Assembly (NCBI GenBank): GCA_016709995.1
Contig: JADJLQ010000001.1
Span: 2,638,001-2,702,000, forward strand
From: Saprospiraceae bacterium
GTDB lineage: Bacteria > Bacteroidota > Bacteroidia > Chitinophagales > Saprospiraceae
Length of the DNA stretch: 64,000 bases
Direction of reading: 5' to 3'
The notes beneath the pieces are model-generated. The model did not search any database, was not told the origin of the DNA, and worked only from the letters and a program-made list of their open reading frames with translations. This document shows positions 1 to 8,570 of the stretch, one piece after another. The translations under genes were made by a program, and so were the position numbers. The stretch's first letter is position 1; every line of letters starts with the position of its first letter.

Positions 1-173
1 ACTCCCGGACGAGCGTGAGCTGCTGCACAGCCACAAACACTATTGACCATGAGCAAAATGGTACCGGATTTATCATTGAGCGCTTGTTCTACTTCTTGTT
101 CGTCAGTCAAAGACTCAAAACCTGCCTGGAGCAGTTCATTTTCCATGGGTTTTACTAAATCTATAGGATACAT
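1..173 (-). CDS. Bacilliredoxin, BrxA/BrxB (YphP/YqiW) family, N-terminal part
   Basis: The minus strand from the ATG at 173 reads MYPIDLVKPMENELLQAGFE, then a VNSVCGCAA stretch around residues 46-54; the gene runs off the left edge after about 57 codons. The N-terminal MYPIDLVKPM and the Cys-Gly-Cys redox site are hallmarks of the small (about 140 residue) bacilliredoxins, thioredoxin-like proteins that remove low-molecular-weight thiol caps from protein cysteines. Both are visible here. Only the first 40 percent is present, so completeness cannot be judged. In Bacteroidota, which lack bacillithiol in many lineages, the physiological thiol partner is uncertain. Confidence 0.85.
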   Translation of the reverse strand, partial: MYPIDLVKPMENELLQAGFESLTDEQEVEQALNDKSGTILLMVNSVCGCAAAHARPG

Positions 174-350
174 TGGATCTTGTTATTTTTACTGAAACGA
201 ATAAAATGCCTAAAAGGTTTAAGGACTGCGAAAATAAACAATTCTTTAATAGGTGGTAGATTATCTTCAGGCGAGAAGTTTCCGCCCAATCCCGTAGCTC
301 CCCATAATTAATAGCACCACCCTACATGGTCCTTTTTTTACATATGGTAT

Positions 351-381
351 TTTGCATCTGCACTTCATTTGCCTATATTTG
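351..381 (+). promoter_or_regulatory. Bacteroidota-type promoter (TTTG-N19-TATATTTG)
   Basis: TTTG at 351-354 is followed by exactly 19 bases and then TATATTTG at 374-381. This is a full match to the Bacteroidota primary sigma-factor consensus (-33 TTTG, 19-base spacer, -7 TAnnTTTG). Transcription should start about 385-388. The ATG of the zinc-ribbon gene is at 387, so the transcript would be leaderless or nearly so. The start site is inferred and not seen. Confidence 0.55.
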
Positions 382-386
382 TTGGC

Positions 387-746
387 ATGAGCGCCAAATG
401 CATCGAGTGTGGTGATAAAATCGCCGGAAGATCTGACAAAAAATTTTGTTCAGATCAATGTCGTAGTGCCTATAATAATAAACTGAACAGTGATAGCAAT
501 AATCTGATGCGCAATATCAATAATACTTTGCGTAAAAACAGGCGCATTTTGATGGAGCAAAATCCGGACGGCAAAAGCAAAGTCACCGGTGATGTATTGG
601 CCAAAAAAGGCTTTAAATTTGATTATTTCACCAATTTGTATCATACTAAAAACGGGCATACCTATTACTTCTGTTATGATCAGGGTTATTTGCCACTGGA
701 CAATGACTGGTATGCACTGGTCAAGCGGAAGGAATATATTGGCTGA
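387..746 (+). CDS. Small zinc-ribbon protein of unknown function
   Basis: A 119-residue cytosolic protein that begins MSAKCIECGDKI. An N-terminal four-cysteine knuckle (CIEC, then CSDQC about 15 residues later) looks like a treble-clef or zinc-ribbon metal site, followed by a basic helix (RKNRRIL) and a compact C-terminal domain rich in Tyr and Phe. A longer reading from TTG at 369 is possible, but the ATG at 387 puts the zinc motif at the very N-terminus, and a promoter-like element sits where the extra codons would be. I recognise the type as a common small Bacteroidota hypothetical protein. A nucleic-acid-binding role is a guess from the zinc site and basic segment. Confidence 0.75.
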   Translation: MSAKCIECGDKIAGRSDKKFCSDQCRSAYNNKLNSDSNNLMRNINNTLRKNRRILMEQNPDGKSKVTGDVLAKKGFKFDYFTNLYHTKNGHTYYFCYDQGYLPLDNDWYALVKRKEYIG

Positions 747-876
747 TACTTCCTAATTTAATTTTTATAAAATTATTGATGTCATAGTCCTAACTTATTG
801 TATATAGGTTGCGTACAGTATTAACAAGCACACTATGGTCATAAAGGCTATTTAATACTGAAGTAATCTATTCAAA

Positions 877-2364
877 ATGTTCTATTGGAAAAAATATGTC
901 TCGTTTAACCATATTGTTCTATGGATAGGAGTGTTTTTAAAAGTAAACACATGCTATGGTCAGATAGCAGCAAAATTTCCTGGTGATAACAATATTGCCT
1001 CCGATCCTGCTGTGCTCTTTACCGAAATGTGTGAGCAATCTGACCTAAATAGCTTTTTTAGCAACTGGAGTTCGAATAGCGGCGTCAAATCCATTGCTTT
1101 GGACCCCTCAACTTATCCACCAGGCAGTCCCGGACATCAATCGGTACGGCTATTTACCACAGCGGGGGTATTGGGTCAACCGGGAACTGTCCAAACGGCC
1201 ATCCTGTATAAATTTTTTCCGGGAGGGGTGAATGACTCCATTTTTGCCAGATGGTATGTAAAATATAATTCTTCGGGCACCCTACATCATTCCGGCCCAA
1301 GGCTTGGGGGCAATAATCCACCCAATGCAGTAAATCCAAATTCTCCTGCAGGGGTCAGACCCAGTGGATCCGACTTTTTTTACCTGGGTGCAGAAACGAC
1401 TCAGGGCAAAACGAGCCCGGTTAATCAATCCACCTTCGATTATTATAACTACTGGATGCATATGCGGGGCACTACTTTTTTTCCGGGGCTGTATTATGGC
1501 AATAGTTTTGTCAACGATCCGGCCGTATCGATCGATCTGAACACCTGGAATTGCATCGAAGTGCGACTGAAATTAAATAATCCGGTTAGCAGCTTTAATG
1601 GGGAGATCACTATGTGGATCAACGGTGCCAAAGTATCAGAGATTAAAACAGGAACCGAAGGAATCTGGACGGAAGACAACTTTATACCACAATCTGGTGG
1701 TACCACTTTTGAAGGATTCCAATGGAGAAATGATCCAAATTTAAAATTCAATTACTTCAATTTAACTCATTTTGTGGATCATGATCAGCCTGGTCAAGTC
1801 AACAGTGTCAATTATGACCATATTGTGGTGGCCCGGAAGTATATCGGGCCCATGCAGGCTGCCAACTTACCCATAATATCCTTCACAGCAGCTGTGCGTT
1901 GTGATGATCAAAAAACGGTACTTCGCTGGCAGGCCTCGTCCTCATCTGGTGACAACGAGTTTTCAGTCGAACGGAGTAACGATGCCAAAGTCTGGCAGAC
2001 CGTGCACGTAAGTCGCGAAATCTATGCAGTCGCCAAAGTCGCGGAGTACCTGTTTGTGGATCCAACATCCCCCCTTGGAAGGTCCTATTACCGGATCAAA
2101 CAAACGGGACCTAATGCTGCTGTTAACTATTCTAAAATAATATCTTGCCTTCCCTGCCGTACTTTATCATATTATCCCAATCCGGCGAAAGACTTTATCA
2201 TTTTCCCGGTTCAAACTGAACAAATAATCATCTCCGATCTCATGGGCAGGGAAGTATGTTCGAGCCCATCTGATACGAAAAGGATTGACATCAGGAATTT
2301 AAAAAATGGCATTTATTTGATTCAACACGGTTCGGAAGTGTATAAACTCCTGGTGAGTCATTAA
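877..2364 (+). CDS. Secreted jelly-roll (polysaccharide-lyase-like) protein with T9SS type A sorting domain
   Basis: A 495-residue exported protein. Residues 1-29 form a signal peptide ending near CYG-Q. Residues about 45-325 look like a jelly-roll fold of the alginate-lyase or LamG kind: aromatic beta-strands, a WNCIEVRLKLN strand, and GEITMWINGAKV typical of single-domain polysaccharide lyases or lectins. A fibronectin-like segment follows (SFTAAVRCDDQKTVLRW...SYYRIKQ), and residues about 425-495 are a T9SS type A sorting domain with the YYPNPAKDF motif and KLLV end. It should be secreted through the Por system and attached at the cell surface or released. I cannot assign a substrate or identify catalytic residues; it could be a binding protein. 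Confidence 0.75.
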   Translation: MFYWKKYVSFNHIVLWIGVFLKVNTCYGQIAAKFPGDNNIASDPAVLFTEMCEQSDLNSFFSNWSSNSGVKSIALDPSTYPPGSPGHQSVRLFTTAGVLGQPGTVQTAILYKFFPGGVNDSIFARWYVKYNSSGTLHHSGPRLGGNNPPNAVNPNSPAGVRPSGSDFFYLGAETTQGKTSPVNQSTFDYYNYWMHMRGTTFFPGLYYGNSFVNDPAVSIDLNTWNCIEVRLKLNNPVSSFNGEITMWINGAKVSEIKTGTEGIWTEDNFIPQSGGTTFEGFQWRNDPNLKFNYFNLTHFVDHDQPGQVNSVNYDHIVVARKYIGPMQAANLPIISFTAAVRCDDQKTVLRWQASSSSGDNEFSVERSNDAKVWQTVHVSREIYAVAKVAEYLFVDPTSPLGRSYYRIKQTGPNAAVNYSKIISCLPCRTLSYYPNPAKDFIIFPVQTEQIIISDLMGREVCSSPSDTKRIDIRNLKNGIYLIQHGSEVYKLLVSH

Positions 2365-2513
2365 CAAAAATCAATAGTTACCGAGGATGCCAACGGCCAT
2401 CATCATGTTTTCATTTATTTTAAGAATCTGTCCAGCTTTATTCAGGTCTAAACTATTGCAGCCCTATTCTTCGAATTAACAAGATTTTTATGGCAACACC
2501 CGGTATAGATCTA

Positions 2514-2521
2514 TAACTTTG
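2514..2521 (+). promoter_or_regulatory. Possible -7 element (TAACTTTG) for the downstream copper-oxidase-like gene
   Basis: TAACTTTG fits the Bacteroidota -7 consensus TAnnTTTG and lies 71 bases before the ATG at 2593. No good TTTG sits 19-21 bases upstream, so the match is partial. On the minus strand, the 228-base gap from 2365 also holds a short open stretch ending at about 2384 (reading ...NENMMMAVGILGNY) that I cannot place in a family. Confidence 0.3.
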
Positions 2522-2592
2522 AGTCTTTAATTTTAAATGGTCCGGCAAAGATTGTCCTCCAGTATAGGTTTAAAGAATGATTAAAATTGGCT

Positions 2593-4161
2593 ATGAAAAA
2601 GAAGATAGTTCTGGGAATTTATGGATTTTGTTTGTCTTTAGTGACTTTGGCTCAATCGCCGACCTGGTCAGGCGGGATCGCTGAGATCATCTACAAAAAC
2701 TGCACCGGATGTCATCATACCGGAGGTTCAGGACCTTTCTCGATGATGTCCTACAACCAGACTTTTAACAATCGGACCTCCATCAAGTCCGTGGTTTCCC
2801 AAAAAATTATGCCCCCATGGCCTCCGGACATAAACTATAGTCAACACGCGTTTAGCAGAGCGTTGCCTGCTCAGGACATAGAAGCGATCACCAGATGGAT
2901 AGAATCAGGTGCCCAATCGGGTGATCTGGCAAAAGCACCGCTTCCACCTGTATACAATGATGCAGCCGGTTTTATTAAAGATCCTGAACTTTCTATCTCC
3001 ATACCAGCCTACACATTATCCAGCAGCCAGGATGAATATCGTTGTTTTATCGACAGTACTTCCCTCAAGAAAGACATGTGGATGACTGCACTGGAATGCA
3101 TTCCGGGCAATGCAGAAATCGTACACCACGTGTTGATATTTAAAGATAATAGCGAAAGAGGATTTACGATGGATAGCCGTGATGCAGGGCCAGGTTATGT
3201 TTGCTTTGGCAGCTCTGGGTCTTCCAGTGCTGAGCTAATCGCTGCCTGGGTGCCCGGAGCCCAACCGTTTTCTTTGCCCAAGGGCTTCGGCGTAAAGTTG
3301 AATGCAGGAACCAATATCATCATACAAGTGCATTACCCGGGTGGTTTCAAAGGAAAAACGGATCAAACGAAGATCAAGCTCAGGTTGACCGAAGCTCCGC
3401 AAAGAGAGGCCTACCTCGTCCCTGCATTAAATCATGAAACCAGCATGGTCAATGGTCCGCTTGTCATACCTGCCAACAGCAAAAAGACCTTTACTGAAAA
3501 ATTTGTTACTCCGCTCTCTTTTTCACTCATCGGTGTCGCCCCACACATGCATTTGATCGGTAGTTCCATCAAAACCTGGGCAGTCGGGCCTGATCAAAAA
3601 GAAATTCCTTTGATCTCTATCCCGGAATGGGATTTTCATTGGCAAGGCATCTATCAATTTCCAACGATTAAAAAAATACCGGCCGGATCCACGCTTTTTT
3701 CAGAAGCGAGTTATGACAACACTTCTTCTAACCATCACAATCCTAATTTTCCTCCAAAAGAAGTAAGAGTCGGCGAAGCCACGACAGATGAGATGATGCT
3801 CACTTATTTTTTATTTGCTTTATATCAGAATGGCGATGAGAAAATCATCATTGATTCTAGCGCTTCGCTAGTTTCAGGGGCTTCTGACATCAGACTAGAA
3901 AAACGAAATGTCTCCCTAAGCCCTAATCCTAGCGGCTCTCAATCACAAGCGGTACTTTCTTTTAAATCCTCTGCTCAAGACAAAGTCACTATTTCTATTT
4001 TTAATCTGCAAGGAAAACAATTATACCGGCATACTGAATCCTACCCTGACAGTGGTGTCCAATCTTCTTTATTGACACCTGGCCCACTTGCCACGGGTAT
4101 ATACCTGATCAAAACTCAGGGTAGAAACTGGACCTCTTCTTTAAAATGGGTGGTGATCTAA
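2593..4161 (+). CDS. Secreted cytochrome c / copper type II monooxygenase-like fusion with T9SS type A domain
   Basis: A 522-residue exported protein (ATG at 2593 chosen over a TTG two codons earlier). After a signal peptide, a cytochrome c-like domain shows CTGCH (Cys37, Cys40, His41) and the axial-Met loop KIMPPWPPD (Met73). The next section resembles the two-domain core of peptidylglycine and dopamine monooxygenases: the copper-ligand set is visible as His178-His179 (VHHVLIF), His247 (VHYPGG), His318-x-His320 (PHMHL) and a Met at 401 or 402 (TDEMMLTY). The last 75 residues are a T9SS sorting domain (SLSPNPSGSQ). Known relatives use copper and a reductant for hydroxylation, so the fused heme could feed electrons. 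The substrate is unknown. Confidence 0.8.
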   Translation: MKKKIVLGIYGFCLSLVTLAQSPTWSGGIAEIIYKNCTGCHHTGGSGPFSMMSYNQTFNNRTSIKSVVSQKIMPPWPPDINYSQHAFSRALPAQDIEAITRWIESGAQSGDLAKAPLPPVYNDAAGFIKDPELSISIPAYTLSSSQDEYRCFIDSTSLKKDMWMTALECIPGNAEIVHHVLIFKDNSERGFTMDSRDAGPGYVCFGSSGSSSAELIAAWVPGAQPFSLPKGFGVKLNAGTNIIIQVHYPGGFKGKTDQTKIKLRLTEAPQREAYLVPALNHETSMVNGPLVIPANSKKTFTEKFVTPLSFSLIGVAPHMHLIGSSIKTWAVGPDQKEIPLISIPEWDFHWQGIYQFPTIKKIPAGSTLFSEASYDNTSSNHHNPNFPPKEVRVGEATTDEMMLTYFLFALYQNGDEKIIIDSSASLVSGASDIRLEKRNVSLSPNPSGSQSQAVLSFKSSAQDKVTISIFNLQGKQLYRHTESYPDSGVQSSLLTPGPLATGIYLIKTQGRNWTSSLKWVVI

Positions 4162-4165
4162 GACA

Positions 4166-4723
4166 TCAATTCTGCAAACCTTGCAGACCAGGCAATACGA
4201 TATTGTCCGCTTCTGTCTGACGCATCTTGATTTTCTTAAATGACTGGTCGGCTTCAAAGAAAAAGCCGGTGCCTACCTCCTTGCCCCGAGTCCATTTGAC
4301 AAATTTGTTGCTATAGATCAACTGCCTGTTTTCATCCCAGATGAGTTCCTCGCCCTCCAGGTGCGTACTGTCAACAGCCGATACCAGATGAACCTGATTC
4401 CTGGCTGTCATGACACGTTTGTTTTCATCCCTGATCGCATATTTTGCAGTCAAAGTAGCTTTGATATGAGTACTATCATCATAAAATTCGCAGTAGATCC
4501 CTTTGGGGAATTCCTGAAAAGCACTGTTGTTTTGAATGGTTCTTTTGATCAAAGGGGCACGAAGTAAAACCATCAGCTTACCGGAGTCGGTATACTGCAT
4601 GGTGACATTTTCGACAAACTCTTCGTTGCCTTTTTTTCGGTTAAATTCATTGATCAGATTGATGTCGTTTTCACAAGAAATAAAAACTGCAAGAATCAAA
4701 ATACTAGCGCAGTAACGTAACAT
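4166..4723 (-). CDS. lptC: LPS export ABC transporter periplasmic protein LptC
   Basis: A 185-residue lipoprotein-type LptC, part of the bridge that carries lipopolysaccharide from the LptBFG pump to LptA. The signal sequence ends in a lipobox (VFISC, Cys17). The body has the LptC/OstA beta-jelly-roll pattern: VENVTMQYTDSGKLMVLLRAP, ATLTAKYAIRDENKRVMTARNQVHL, and LEGEELIWDENRQLIYS, the segment that marks the family. In many Bacteroidota LptC is a lipoprotein rather than having a transmembrane anchor. The start codon lies inside the end of the upstream T9SS type B gene (20-base overlap in another frame), so the two are probably translated from one mRNA. Confidence 0.88.
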   Translation of the reverse strand: MLRYCASILILAVFISCENDINLINEFNRKKGNEEFVENVTMQYTDSGKLMVLLRAPLIKRTIQNNSAFQEFPKGIYCEFYDDSTHIKATLTAKYAIRDENKRVMTARNQVHLVSAVDSTHLEGEELIWDENRQLIYSNKFVKWTRGKEVGTGFFFEADQSFKKIKMRQTEADNIVLPGLQGLQN

Positions 4724-6758
4724 CTCCTTTTATAATTCTGGTGACTTTATCCACAAATAATACTGATGCTGAATATGCATATACTCCTGAGGGCAAAGCC
4801 TGTCCGTTAGCAGTGCCATCCCAACCAGACGAATCATCATTGATATCGAGGTTAGTGCCTTCGTAGACCAGCCCTCCCCACCGGTTAAATACTCTGAGGT
4901 ATTCGATGGACTCGATAGCCCGATTGCCAAACAGCTTGAATATTTTATTCCTGGTGTCCCTGTCGGGGGTAAAAGTATTGGGAATATAAATCGCCCTATC
5001 AAGGGTCACATCGACAAACATCGAGTCAGCTGCCACACAACCATCGGCGGTGGTGACGACTAATTTATATTGAGTACTGCCAGGAGGAATGGCATCCGTC
5101 GATAAACAGGTAGTACAGACTATTCCATCAGGTGGCACCCAGGCAGTGACATTGGTAGCATTAGTAGGATTGTAAGAGCCATTCAACCTTACTTCGTAAC
5201 CTAACCTTCCAGTGAGGTCAGGACCAGCATCGACGATGATCGGAGGTGGTTCAGCCAGGCTCACATTGGTAGAATCTCTGCATCCCCGGGCATCAGTGAC
5301 TTTGACCTGGTAAGTACCTTTATCCAGATTGGTGTACTTAAATTGGCGTTTAAATTTACCATTACCCAAGGCATAAAGATATTCCGGAGTCCCCCCGCTA
5401 CCGCCTATGGATATAGATCCACTGGGGATACCATTGCAAGTAAGATCTTTGGCGTCAGGTACCGCCTTAAGCGTAGGAAGATCTTCGCAGCATGGTTCGA
5501 CATTGATGGTCCTGGTGAAAGAATAGGTACACCCTTTGTCAGATTCTACCACAAGTACTATGGTCTTGGCGCCAAAGGATTTATATCGCACCTGGTGGGG
5601 GCCTTTGGTAAATGCGACTTCGCTGGGTGTAGCGCCATCGCCAAAATTCCAGGTATATTTTACAATCTGGCCGGCGGCAAAAAAAGTACTGTCACGGATG
5701 GTAAATGCTTGTTCACATTTGAGTCCTGTCTCAGGGGCAACCTCGATTTTGGTTTCAGGGCCCAGAAAATCCCCGAGGCCACCAAATTCGATGAAAAAAC
5801 CATGATTGGAAGAGGTAAAATTATTGATCATGACCCCATAACTCATGCCTTTGACCATGTCTAGTTGCCTCACAAAACCATCCTCTCCCGGATCACAATT
5901 AGGACTTTCTTCAAGGTCCCTTGAAGTGGCATTGAGCCCGGTTGGCCCCAGGCAAGCAGTGGCCATGCACCGAACCAGTTTTTTATTATTACAATTAGAC
6001 AATCCATTGGGATATTCAAATACCGCAAAATCAATGTCATCATTGGCAGCGTCGGGGGTGATTTTAAATGTAAGAGGGCCATCATTCAAAGCCGTCCATC
6101 TGTACCAAGTAGAATTTGACTCCGAATTATTATTTCTTGGGTCAGAATTATTAAAATCAAGGCAAGAATTGTCCGCTTCATCATTGTCCCGACCGGCTCC
6201 CACTACACTTTCTACGTGGAATGGGTCTTTACTACAAAGTACCGTCGCGGTCGCACAATCACCGTTAGCACTGGCAGGAGGGTTATAGTTATTGATACAT
6301 AACTGAAAAGTCCCTACATTTTGGTCTACACCGTCCACACGAATATAATAAGTAGCACCAATGACCAAACCTCCTTTATATAGCGTAGCAGTATTGAGAT
6401 TTACCGGCGAGGTCACACAAGGAAATATCTCTGACATATTCCGGCAGTCACCTGTATAAATGGATAGTTCCGGCCTTTTAAGGGTAGTCCCATTTATGGT
6501 GATCAGCACATCTGAAGCTATAGCCACAAATTTAAACCAAACATCATTGGAGGCACTTGCCCAACAGGTCGCTTTGGCGATGTCCCCATTATCCGGGTCA
6601 AAAGTGGCCCCGGCATTGGTATAAGCGCCAATCGGCGAACAATACTTTGTCACATCACTGATCCGAATAGCGTCCAGGCAAAAATCATTGTCAGGCTGTG
6701 CAACCAGGCTGGCAGACCAACCCATCACCAGCAAAAAAATACCAAAAAACTTTATCAT
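4704..6758 (-). CDS. Large secreted PKD-domain protein with gliding-motility type (T9SS type B) C-terminal domain
   Basis: A 684-residue exported protein. Signal peptide at residues 1-20 (SLVAQ). Two Cys-containing beta-sandwich modules fill residues 25-330 (WFKFVA... and STWYRWTA... strands with paired cysteines). A PKD-like domain follows (IVKYTWNFGDGATPSEV near residue 370), then a SprB-like repeat (LTCNGIPSGSISIGGSGGTPEY...). The end is a gliding-motility-associated type B sorting domain: IPNTFTPDRDTRN, FNRWGGLVYE, WDGTANGQALPSGVYAY. It should be exported by T9SS and act at the cell surface as an adhesin or matrix protein. It overlaps lptC by 20 bases, and gene pairs of this type recur in this phylum. 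Confidence 0.85.
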   Translation of the reverse strand: MIKFFGIFLLVMGWSASLVAQPDNDFCLDAIRISDVTKYCSPIGAYTNAGATFDPDNGDIAKATCWASASNDVWFKFVAIASDVLITINGTTLKRPELSIYTGDCRNMSEIFPCVTSPVNLNTATLYKGGLVIGATYYIRVDGVDQNVGTFQLCINNYNPPASANGDCATATVLCSKDPFHVESVVGAGRDNDEADNSCLDFNNSDPRNNNSESNSTWYRWTALNDGPLTFKITPDAANDDIDFAVFEYPNGLSNCNNKKLVRCMATACLGPTGLNATSRDLEESPNCDPGEDGFVRQLDMVKGMSYGVMINNFTSSNHGFFIEFGGLGDFLGPETKIEVAPETGLKCEQAFTIRDSTFFAAGQIVKYTWNFGDGATPSEVAFTKGPHQVRYKSFGAKTIVLVVESDKGCTYSFTRTINVEPCCEDLPTLKAVPDAKDLTCNGIPSGSISIGGSGGTPEYLYALGNGKFKRQFKYTNLDKGTYQVKVTDARGCRDSTNVSLAEPPPIIVDAGPDLTGRLGYEVRLNGSYNPTNATNVTAWVPPDGIVCTTCLSTDAIPPGSTQYKLVVTTADGCVAADSMFVDVTLDRAIYIPNTFTPDRDTRNKIFKLFGNRAIESIEYLRVFNRWGGLVYEGTNLDINDDSSGWDGTANGQALPSGVYAYSASVLFVDKVTRIIKGDVTLLR

Positions 6759-6839
6759 ATAAATCTTACCCTACTTTAACGTTGATACTCATTGAATTGA
6801 TTTCACAAATTTGTTTTAAAAATCTTAAAACTTGTAGCT

Positions 6840-6877
6840 CCATTCGTGAAAGATAGACGCTATATTTACACGAATGG
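6840..6877. promoter_or_regulatory. Inverted repeat spanning the pssA start codon
   Basis: CCATTCGTG (6840-6848) is matched by CACGAATGG (6869-6877), a perfect 9-base inverted repeat with 20 bases between, and the right arm contains the pssA ATG at 6874. As RNA it could fold so that the start codon is paired; as DNA it could be an operator. Function is inference only. Confidence 0.3.
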
Positions 6878-7590
6878 TTAGAAATCAGATCCCAAATATA
6901 CTCACCTTATTCAACCTATTGATGGGTTGCTGTTCCTTGTATTTTATATTCACTCAACAATTTGACATTGTTTTTTGGTTGATCCTGCTTGCCGCAATAG
7001 CAGATGTATTCGATGGGATGGTCGCCCGATGGTTGAAGGTAGATGGAGGTTTGGGGAAACAACTCGATTCATTGGCTGATGTGGTATCTTTTGGAGTGGT
7101 GCCGGGAGCTATTTTATTTCAACTGATCCGATATGCATTTGACCAGGGACATCAGGGGTTCGGCACCAGTGCTATGAGCGTTGGGCTTGCATTTTCGGGA
7201 TTTATTTTTACCCTTGGGGCAGCTTTGAGACTGGCCCGATTTAATATTGATGAAAGGCAGACTCAGGAATTTATTGGATTAGCTACACCCGGGGCTACCG
7301 TCGTGGTCATCGGCATGATGTTAGTCCATCAAAAAGGGACCGGCCCATGGTACGACTGGATAAATAATGAATATGTACTGATCGGCGCTGCAATCCTGTT
7401 ATTTGTACTTATGTTAGCTCCAATCCGGATGTTTAGCATCAAATCAGTCCGCTCAGGCTGGGCTGACCATAAACTGCCGATCGTATTTATGGCATTATGT
7501 ATTCCACTGGCGATCATATTTAAAGGTCCGGCGCTGATGATACTTCCCCTTGTTTATGTAATTTTGTCCTTGATTATTTATCGCAATTGA
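6874..7590 (+). CDS. pssA: CDP-diacylglycerol--serine O-phosphatidyltransferase
   Basis: A 238-residue integral membrane enzyme that makes phosphatidylserine from CDP-diacylglycerol and L-serine, the first step to phosphatidylethanolamine. The CDP-alcohol phosphatidyltransferase signature D-G-x2-A-R-x8-G-x3-D-x3-D is complete: DGMVARWLKVDGGLGKQLDSLAD around residues 48-70. The rest is a series of hydrophobic spans, six or more, with the NIPNILTLFNLLMG N-terminus typical of the PssA subfamily. Length is normal for the short Bacteroidota form. It is transcribed alone or with purS, 48 bases downstream. Confidence 0.92.
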   Translation: MVRNQIPNILTLFNLLMGCCSLYFIFTQQFDIVFWLILLAAIADVFDGMVARWLKVDGGLGKQLDSLADVVSFGVVPGAILFQLIRYAFDQGHQGFGTSAMSVGLAFSGFIFTLGAALRLARFNIDERQTQEFIGLATPGATVVVIGMMLVHQKGTGPWYDWINNEYVLIGAAILLFVLMLAPIRMFSIKSVRSGWADHKLPIVFMALCIPLAIIFKGPALMILPLVYVILSLIIYRN

Positions 7591-7638
7591 TGGTGGGCAC
7601 ATGGTGACCCCCCTCAAATTCTAAAAAAAAATCAGATT

Positions 7639-7893
7639 ATGAAATTTGCCGCACAGATTAGAGTCATGCCACATAAAGTCCTATTGGATCCTCAAGGAAA
7701 AACCGTATCCAATAACCTCAAACACATGGGCCTTGAAGGGCTCACCAATGTGCGTATCGGCAAAAACATCCAAATGGAAGTAGAGGCCACGGATGCTTCC
7801 ACTGCAGATTCACTGGTCAAGTCAGCTTGTGAAAAACTGCTGACCAATCCTATCATGGAGTATTTTGAATATTCGCTCACGGAAGTCCATTAA
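7639..7893 (+). CDS. purS: Phosphoribosylformylglycinamidine synthase subunit PurS
   Basis: An 84-residue cytosolic protein of full PurS length. PurS bridges PurL and PurQ in the three-subunit FGAM synthase of purine synthesis. The typical pattern is visible: KFAAQIRVMPHKVLLDPQGKTVSNNLKHMG, then VRIGKNIQMEV and a C-terminal NPIMEYFEYSL. No purL or purQ is nearby, so it sits apart from its partners. Its stop overlaps the rsmI start by one base (TAATG), which implies translational coupling with rsmI. Confidence 0.92.
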   Translation: MKFAAQIRVMPHKVLLDPQGKTVSNNLKHMGLEGLTNVRIGKNIQMEVEATDASTADSLVKSACEKLLTNPIMEYFEYSLTEVH

Positions 7894-8564
7894 TGCTGTA
7901 CCTGGTGCCGACACCAATCGGCAATCTGGATGATATCACCTACCGAGCTGTCAAAGTCCTGGCTGGAGTGGATTACATCCTTTCTGAAGACACCCGTACC
8001 ACCCAATCGCTGCTTGGACACTATCAAATCTCCAACGATATCCGATCCTTCCATGATCACAACGAACATGGGCGTCTTCCTTCTGTGATTGCAGACCTTA
8101 AATCCGGCAAAGAAATCGCCTTGGTATCTGAAGCAGGTATGCCTGGGATTTCCGATCCGGGATTCTTGCTCGTACGCGCGTGCAGGCAGGAGGGACTGGA
8201 GTTGACTGTACTCCCCGGTGCTTGTGCCCTGGTCAATGCGGTTGTAGCGTCTGGTATACCTACTGAACCATTTCATTTTGAAGGATTTTTACCTCATAAA
8301 AAAGGCAGACAGACCCGATTAAAGTATCTGGCTACATTGCCACATACCTTTATATTGTATGAATCCCCACATCGGTTCATCAAATGCCTTGACGAATTGA
8401 TCACCTATTGTGGTAGTGAAAGACATATAGCGGTCTGCCGGGAATTGACCAAAAAATTTGAAGAAGTACATACCGGTAGTTTAATGGACCAAAAAGCTTT
8501 TTATGAAGGTAAAGGAGTTGTAAAGGGAGAGTTTGTGATTGTAGTGAGTGGAAAGGAGGGGTAA
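7893..8564 (+). CDS. rsmI: 16S rRNA (cytidine(1402)-2'-O)-methyltransferase
   Basis: A 223-residue SAM-dependent methyltransferase of the tetrapyrrole-methylase fold that methylates the 2'-OH of C1402 in the ribosomal decoding centre. Signature stretches: LYLVPTPIGNLDDITYRA at the N-terminus, SEDTRTTQSLL, SFHDHNE, the SAM-binding LVSEAGMPGISDPG, VLPGACALVNAVVASG and a RELTKKFEE near the end. It is shorter than the 280-residue enterobacterial form because the C-terminal extension is missing, as is usual in Bacteroidota. It is coupled to purS by a one-base overlap. Confidence 0.93.
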   Translation: MLYLVPTPIGNLDDITYRAVKVLAGVDYILSEDTRTTQSLLGHYQISNDIRSFHDHNEHGRLPSVIADLKSGKEIALVSEAGMPGISDPGFLLVRACRQEGLELTVLPGACALVNAVVASGIPTEPFHFEGFLPHKKGRQTRLKYLATLPHTFILYESPHRFIKCLDELITYCGSERHIAVCRELTKKFEEVHTGSLMDQKAFYEGKGVVKGEFVIVVSGKEG

Positions 8565-8570
8565 TGGGCA

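Noticed and set aside
2384..2465. Short minus-strand open stretch reading LDLNKAGQILKINENMMMAV
   Set aside because: Bounded by stops within 27 codons and not assignable to any family; may be a relic but cannot be supported.
5343..5864. Long plus-strand reading frame (173 codons) opposite the PKD-domain protein
   Set aside because: It is the antisense shadow of a well-supported T9SS type B gene and has no recognisable motif.
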